DNA of 11,500 nucleotides from Isohypsibius dastychi (Eukaryota > Tardigrada > Eutardigrada > Parachela > Isohypsibiidae), in contig JAQIWT010001286.1 in assembly GCA_034696485.1 (NCBI GenBank), forward strand, positions 1 through 11,500, read 5' to 3'. The position numbers were made by a program, and so were the translations under genes. This document shows positions 8,059 through 11,500 of the stretch, piece by piece. A model generated the notes under the pieces. The model was not told the origin of the DNA, made no database searches, and saw only the letters and a program-made list of their open reading frames with translations. Within the stretch, counting starts at the first letter, position 1. Every line of letters starts with the position of its first letter.

Positions 8059-8095
8059 AATTTTTGTCCCCCCCCCCCCCAAGAGGGGTGGGACC
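8059..8095 (+). repeat. C-run/AA/G-run hairpin element, copy 3
   Basis: AATTTTTGT is followed by 13 C, AA, an interrupted G arm (GAGGGGTGGG) and ACCT. The interruptions in the G arm (A and T among G) suggest an older, mutated copy. Beyond ACCT the next 50 or so bases show only weak likeness to the corresponding flank of copy 1, mainly A/T-rich runs around AAAAGTTT. Confidence 0.65.
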
Positions 8096-8280
8096 TACAA
8101 TCGGAAATCTTATACTGAGCCAGGTTTTTCGTTTTAGAAAAGTTTTTAAAAATTATCCCCATTGGTCCATTCTCACGACCCCCCAGTATAATTTTGCCCT
8201 AGTCACATTTTGCGCTGGCGTTTTTACATATGGACATTAGTGAAATTGTGCAAATTTTGAAAGCGTCCGGACAAAAAAAA

Positions 8281-8297
8281 ATCCAGAAATTCTGGAT
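8281..8297. repeat. 17-bp perfect inverted repeat with a one-base centre
   Basis: ATCCAGAA, A, TTCTGGAT. It lies about 30 bases before the first GTTATAAC cluster. It is short and may be chance or a protein-binding site. Confidence 0.6.
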
Positions 8298-8325
8298 GAG
8301 CCTAACAACAGGAGAGCCAAAATGG

Positions 8326-8435
8326 TGTTATGTTATAACGAGTTTAACAATGTTATAACAATGTTATAACGTTGTCAACATTCTTAACATTGTTATAACA
8401 TATCTGCCAGAGGTGGCCCGTTATGTTATGTTAAC
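8326..8435. repeat. Cluster 1 of palindrome GTTATAAC
   Basis: Perfect GTTATAAC occurs at 8332, 8352, 8363 and 8392, with degenerate forms (GTTATGTTATGTTAAC) at 8420-8435. A GC-rich spacer, CTGCCAGAGGTGGCCC, separates the main block from the terminal GTTATGTTATG. Confidence 0.75.
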
Positions 8436-8460
8436 GCTTCTAACTGGGTAGATACGTGTT

Positions 8461-8484
8461 TGACGATTTGTCTGACGATTTGTC
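8461..8484 (+). repeat. 12-bp tandem duplication
   Basis: TGACGATTTGTC occurs twice, back to back and exact. Confidence 0.85.
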
Positions 8485-8516
8485 AAAAACATATCTGCGT
8501 GAACTTAACTTTGTTC

Positions 8517-8570
8517 TTAGTTTCCGGGTTTTCCTGAGTTACCTTAGTTTCCGGGTTTTCCTGAGTTACA
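8517..8570 (+). repeat. 27-bp tandem duplication
   Basis: A 27-base unit beginning TTAGTTTCCGGG occurs at 8517-8543 and 8544-8570, identical except for the last base. The minus strand is open through it and reads VTQENPETK twice, because 27 is a multiple of three. Confidence 0.85.
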
Positions 8571-9188
8571 GAAGCAAACAGGTTTTCATTCTGGAGTCCG
8601 CTGAACGCTGAAGCTATTCTCCATGTAGTGTAGACATGTAGACATGAACTGCGAAACCAAGGACCTAAACTGCGTTTTGTGAAGTATTGCATGAGGTGGT
8701 TGTTGCAGGCACGCAGTCCAGTTTAGAAATGCCTTGTATCCGACAACTTCACACAAGATCAAGGATTCGAAATGAATTGATTGGCGATTGCTGCTCATTT
8801 AATCAGGGATACCAAGCTATTTGAAATTGTTTCCTGGGGTTTTTCAAGAGAATCGAACCCAAAAATATGTGAGATTTTCCGGTTCGGTTTGATCTTGCTA
8901 AAATATCTGGGATACAGTATTATGGGTTTTTCCCTTTCGCTCCTTCGTCGAATGGGACAAAAATTCCGTGATATGATAGAGGGGATCACGATGTATGGTA
9001 AAACTGACTTTTGATTTATGGGATAAATGCAAAAGACTCATGAGCTTTGGAGAAGCTCAATGGCAAACCTTCCAAAATTCGACGATCTGATTGAAATCAA
9101 TCGCGAATTCAATTTTTTTATCCAGTGAAATGTTGTTTTTGCCTCATCCCCTTCACGAAATTTACATGTTAACACGATTCACAATTCT

Positions 9189-9308
9189 TGTTATGTTATG
9201 TTATAACATGCTGTTATAACATGTTATAACAGGCTAACATGTCTAACAGAAGACGCCACCCTCGTTATGTTATGTTATAACACTTTAACATAACATTATG
9301 TTATAACG
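9189..9308. repeat. Cluster 2 of palindrome GTTATAAC
   Basis: Perfect GTTATAAC occurs at 9200, 9213, 9223, 9274 and 9300, with GTTATGTTATG runs at 9190 and 9264. As in cluster 1, a GC-rich spacer (CAGAAGACGCCACCCTC) precedes a CGTTATGTTATGTTA block. The two clusters therefore share internal order as well as the 8-mer. Confidence 0.75.
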
Positions 9309-9539
9309 GTAAAATGTTTAGCTCATCCTTACCAGAACTAATCAAAAAAGTTCTATTGTGACAGCACAAGGAATAATTGTAACTTCAAACAAAAATAACA
9401 AAGAAGGAAGACAAATAAAAACGTTTGTCATATGACAAAGAAACGAAAATATGTGCCGTAGCAAGAGGTAAAGAGAGATATTAAATAATATGAACCATAA
9501 TGAAACTGAATCCAGAAAAGATGGGGGGACATTATATTT

Positions 9540-9561
9540 GGGAGAACCTCGAGGTTCTCCC
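9540..9561. repeat. 22-bp perfect palindrome centred on CTCGAG
   Basis: The left arm is GGGAGAACCTC and the right arm its exact complement. The ten central bases ACCTCGAGGT recur at 9574-9583, followed by a T run, so a hairpin-plus-T pattern is also present. No gene ends here, so a terminator role is not supported. Confidence 0.8.
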
Positions 9562-9700
9562 TAATATCAAAAGACCTCGAGGTTTTTTGCAGGTATATTT
9601 TCTAAGTATGTTTCACTTTTCATTTGGTCAAAAAGTTGCGAATTGCGATACGATAATGACGTCTTAGAATGAGATGTTCCAGAGCCTAACACAAGCCCAA

Positions 9701-10020
9701 TTTTAAAGTCACACATTTTTCAGGGGGTAACGTTTAGCCAAGGGGGTGACCTTTGGAATACCTGGGGGTGGGTGGTTCTGTGGGGGGAGAGGGGGTAATT
9801 CGTGACTCAGTAACCTTTCCATGTGCTGATTGTCCACGATTCTTTTGAAATTAGTGCCCAGATATTGTCTCGAAACAAAAATTGCAGCCAAGTTTTCAAA
9901 AAATTGCAGGCAGGTTTTCAGCTCGAAATGGCTCTTTTTCAATAAATTCTGTGCTACTTTAAGGTATTTTAAAGTCACACATAAACTTTTAAAGTTACAC
10001 AGAATGTGTTAAAGTAACAC
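9701..10020. repeat. TTTTAAAGTCACACA direct repeats flanking about 250 bp
   Basis: TTTTAAAGTCACACA occurs exactly at 9701-9715 and 9967-9981. A one-base variant (TTTTAAAGTTACACA) is at 9987-10001, and a further related form (GTGTTAAAGTAACAC, itself an interrupted palindrome) is at 10006-10020. The enclosed DNA is G-rich at its left (GGGGGTAACG, GGGGGTGACC, GGGGGTGGGTGG). Open frames across it on both strands look accidental. Confidence 0.7.
9878..9921 (+). repeat. 22-bp imperfect tandem duplication
   Basis: AAAATTGCAGCCAAGTTTTC plus AA at 9878-9899 is followed by AAAATTGCAGGCAGGTTTTC plus AG at 9900-9921, with three differences. Confidence 0.75.
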
Positions 10021-10997
10021 GTTATGTTAGGCCCTGAGATGTTCTGTGTGATGTAGACCTTTCGGCGATATGTTCTACAGTACGTACTACATGGTATTGC
10101 AGATGTTCTGGTCGTACTCGTAAAATTACTACAGAATTTTGTATTGGACTGATCAAACCTTAGGTCTAGTTTTGAATTTCTGCTTGTGTATCATTCAGCT
10201 CCAAACTTTATGTTCTGATGTTCTTATCTTGATTGTTCGATAAAAGTAATTTGTTTGAATTTCATCTTGTCGCGACCTAATTTTTGTACCGTTCGTATTC
10301 CGTGTTTTGTAGCTCGGAAGAGTTGTTTGACCTGATGTCAATAATGCTTTCTGCCTAGAGAAACAATTGTTTTTGCATGTCATATTCTCTAGATAGTATG
10401 GTCATGTTCGTCGATTTAATGAGGACAAAACTTGTTTTGGAAATATGGCTAATTTTGACTTTTTGTTTGTGGTCCGATGTGCGTCAGTTCTTGTCTTCGA
10501 CCGAATCGATTGTTCCTCGTACTGTACGGTGCATGCTCGGTCAACGATTTACCGGATATTGAATTCTCTGCTTCTCGAATTTGAAATATTTACCGTAAAA
10601 ACTGGAATCGAGACAAACAGTGATAATAGTTTTCGTTTTAATCGCTATGTTATAGAAAAGACGAAAATATCAGTTACTGATATAGTCTTATAATTGCCAA
10701 CTCATTGCCAACTGCATTTTCAATTAAAAATTGTTTTGACGCGATTCCAACACTATTTTCGAAGTCGACGTTTCACGCTGAAGTTCTTCCCGTGGCGCCA
10801 CCTTCCACTGCTTTATAGTCCATCCATAGAACCTTTTCAGTAGAGCGGCTAAACATAGATTCTCCGATGCCGATCAGACGTCGGTCTATTTTTGAACGAA
10901 TATATTTGAGCATGCGATCATCACGAACACTTTTCGAATCATCGGACCTTTTTTCGTTCATTCATTGCATCAAACTTGTGTTTTTTTGTAGAAAATA
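10021..10997. other. Upstream region of the FITM-like gene; no other gene recognised
   Basis: This should contain the promoter and any leader exon of the FITM-like gene. The plus-strand frame 10377-10562, the overlapping frame 10445-10693 and the minus-strand frame 10961-10773 are open and partly start at ATG, but their products are not recognised and they overlap one another or the expected leader. The minus one ends just before the leader intron acceptor region. No TATA element was assigned. Confidence 0.4.
10981..10991 (+). other. 3' splice acceptor six bases before the FITM-like start codon
   Basis: A pyrimidine tract ending TTTTTTTGTAG stops at 10991 and the ATG begins at 10998. Such a site implies either a 5'-UTR intron with a distant first exon or a spliced-leader trans-splicing acceptor, which often sits just before the start codon in animals that trans-splice. 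The sequence alone does not choose between them. No obvious upstream exon or donor was identified with confidence in 10000-10980. Confidence 0.5.
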
Positions 10998-11500
10998 ATG
11001 GCGACCCGTGGTGGTTCCTCCAATGTATTCCGTCGCCCTCAGTTTTCTCCAGCTACTTCTGCCGTTCCGCAGACTAACCAGAACAGTAATGCGCCCACAC
11101 GACTTCGGAATTCATCATTTTCAGCGCCGCGGGAAAAATCCACAACACAACCCATCAAACTGCAAACCCAGGAACCGGAAACGCTCTCCAAATTCTTCAT
11201 CTCTTTCATCGTTCAATCCTGCAAATTCTACGTGAATTTCTTCCCTGGCTTCAAAGCGTTGATGTACATATTCATCTTGTTCCTCGGCTCAATGTTCCAC
11301 ATCCTCATTTCCCGCTCCGCAAAACTTCGCCGTTTGTTAGTCCGACCGGAAAACACCGTGACAGAATGGCTGGTCAGCTACAGCCACATCTGGACTTTTT
11401 CGATCTTGACTGGATTTGTTTTTTCGACTTCTTTCATTTATTCCGGTGGACGGATGGATCAGGTTATGCGGAATCTCTGCCGAATCGGGATCACGTTGTT
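10998..11500 (+). CDS. FITM: FIT family protein (fat storage-inducing transmembrane, FITM-like), 5' part, cut by window end
   Basis: The open frame gives 167 complete codons and runs off the window. Residues 1-62 are hydrophilic and rich in Ser, Pro, Asn and Gln, as in insect members, which also begin MAT. A first membrane segment spans about 84-105 (ALMYIFILFLGSMFHILI), followed by basic residues. PENTVTEWLVSYSHIWTFSI (117-136) then lines up with the family block in which an asparagine-containing turn precedes a helix ending W-T, leading into a second membrane segment (about 132-148). By family knowledge FIT proteins are ER membrane enzymes that act on fatty acyl-CoA and are needed for normal lipid droplet formation. 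The two catalytic histidines lie downstream of this window, so activity cannot be judged. The start context is AAAATAATGG, with an in-frame TAG just upstream. Recognition rests on layout and a short conserved block, so it is good but not certain. Confidence 0.72.
   Translation, partial: MATRGGSSNVFRRPQFSPATSAVPQTNQNSNAPTRLRNSSFSAPREKSTTQPIKLQTQEPETLSKFFISFIVQSCKFYVNFFPGFKALMYIFILFLGSMFHILISRSAKLRRLLVRPENTVTEWLVSYSHIWTFSILTGFVFSTSFIYSGGRMDQVMRNLCRIGITL

Larger units (their letters stand above)
8096..9700. other. Repeat-rich intergenic region, no gene recognised
   Basis: This stretch contains two GTTATAAC clusters, several short tandem duplications and a 22-bp palindrome, each listed separately. 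A plus-strand frame of 77 codons at 8781-9014 starts only at TTG and its product (IFRFGLILLKYLGYSIMGFS inside) is not recognised. It overlaps an equally open minus-strand frame, so it is probably chance. Nothing else coding-like was found. Confidence 0.5.

Noticed and set aside
8517-8570. VTQENPETK peptide repeat as a coding repeat
   Set aside because: Only two units in a short unsupported minus-strand frame; a simple DNA tandem duplication with a period divisible by three explains it.
8781-9014. Plus-strand 77-codon frame as a gene
   Set aside because: It has no ATG start, the opposite strand is open as well, no splice context was seen, and it lies between repeat clusters.
8326-9308. CRISPR-like array
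   Set aside because: The repeat is an 8-bp palindrome with irregular spacing, in DNA with spliced animal genes; there are no uniform repeats or spacers.

Overview
The window is animal nuclear DNA. It holds spliced protein-coding genes with short GT-AG introns (62 to 529 bases) and T-rich acceptors, a base composition on the AT side, and large stretches of repeat-rich non-coding sequence. The compact introns and TTTTCAG-like acceptors suggest a small-genome invertebrate such as a nematode or tardigrade, but nothing here decides the phylum. No bacterial operon, CRISPR array, rRNA or tRNA was recognised.

Three genes can be read with confidence. (1) On the minus strand, 4063 down to 773, nine coding exons join into a 499-residue nuclear receptor. 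It has a complete two-zinc-finger DNA-binding domain, a serine-rich hinge and a ligand-binding domain. All exon phases agree, and all eight zinc-binding cysteines fall at the canonical spacings. (2) On the plus strand, 4985 to 5693, four exons encode a 144-residue Mediator subunit MED21. The receptor and MED21 are transcribed divergently from a shared region of under 1 kb. (3) At the right edge, 10998 to 11500 begins a FIT-type (fat storage-inducing transmembrane) protein on the plus strand, cut by the window end.

The 5.3 kb between MED21 and the FIT gene has no convincing complete gene. It holds scattered coding-like fragments: a 30-residue membrane-anchor-like ORF at 5811, a TPR-like last exon at 6970 and overlapping frames at 7148-7485. 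It also holds many repeats: a dispersed C-run/AA/G-run hairpin with conserved flanks (three copies in the window, one of them at the far left), two clusters of the palindrome GTTATAAC, several short tandem duplications, a 22-bp perfect palindrome, and a nested inverted repeat that could fold as a hairpin RNA.

The neighbouring genes do not form an evident pathway. The receptor would act as a DNA-binding regulator, MED21 belongs to the general coactivator complex through which such regulators act on RNA polymerase II, and the FIT protein acts in ER lipid handling. Reading their proximity as functional would be speculation. No previously undescribed system could be shown. The most notable observations are the two consecutive microexons that build the first zinc finger, the mixed subfamily signals in the receptor, and the repeat families.
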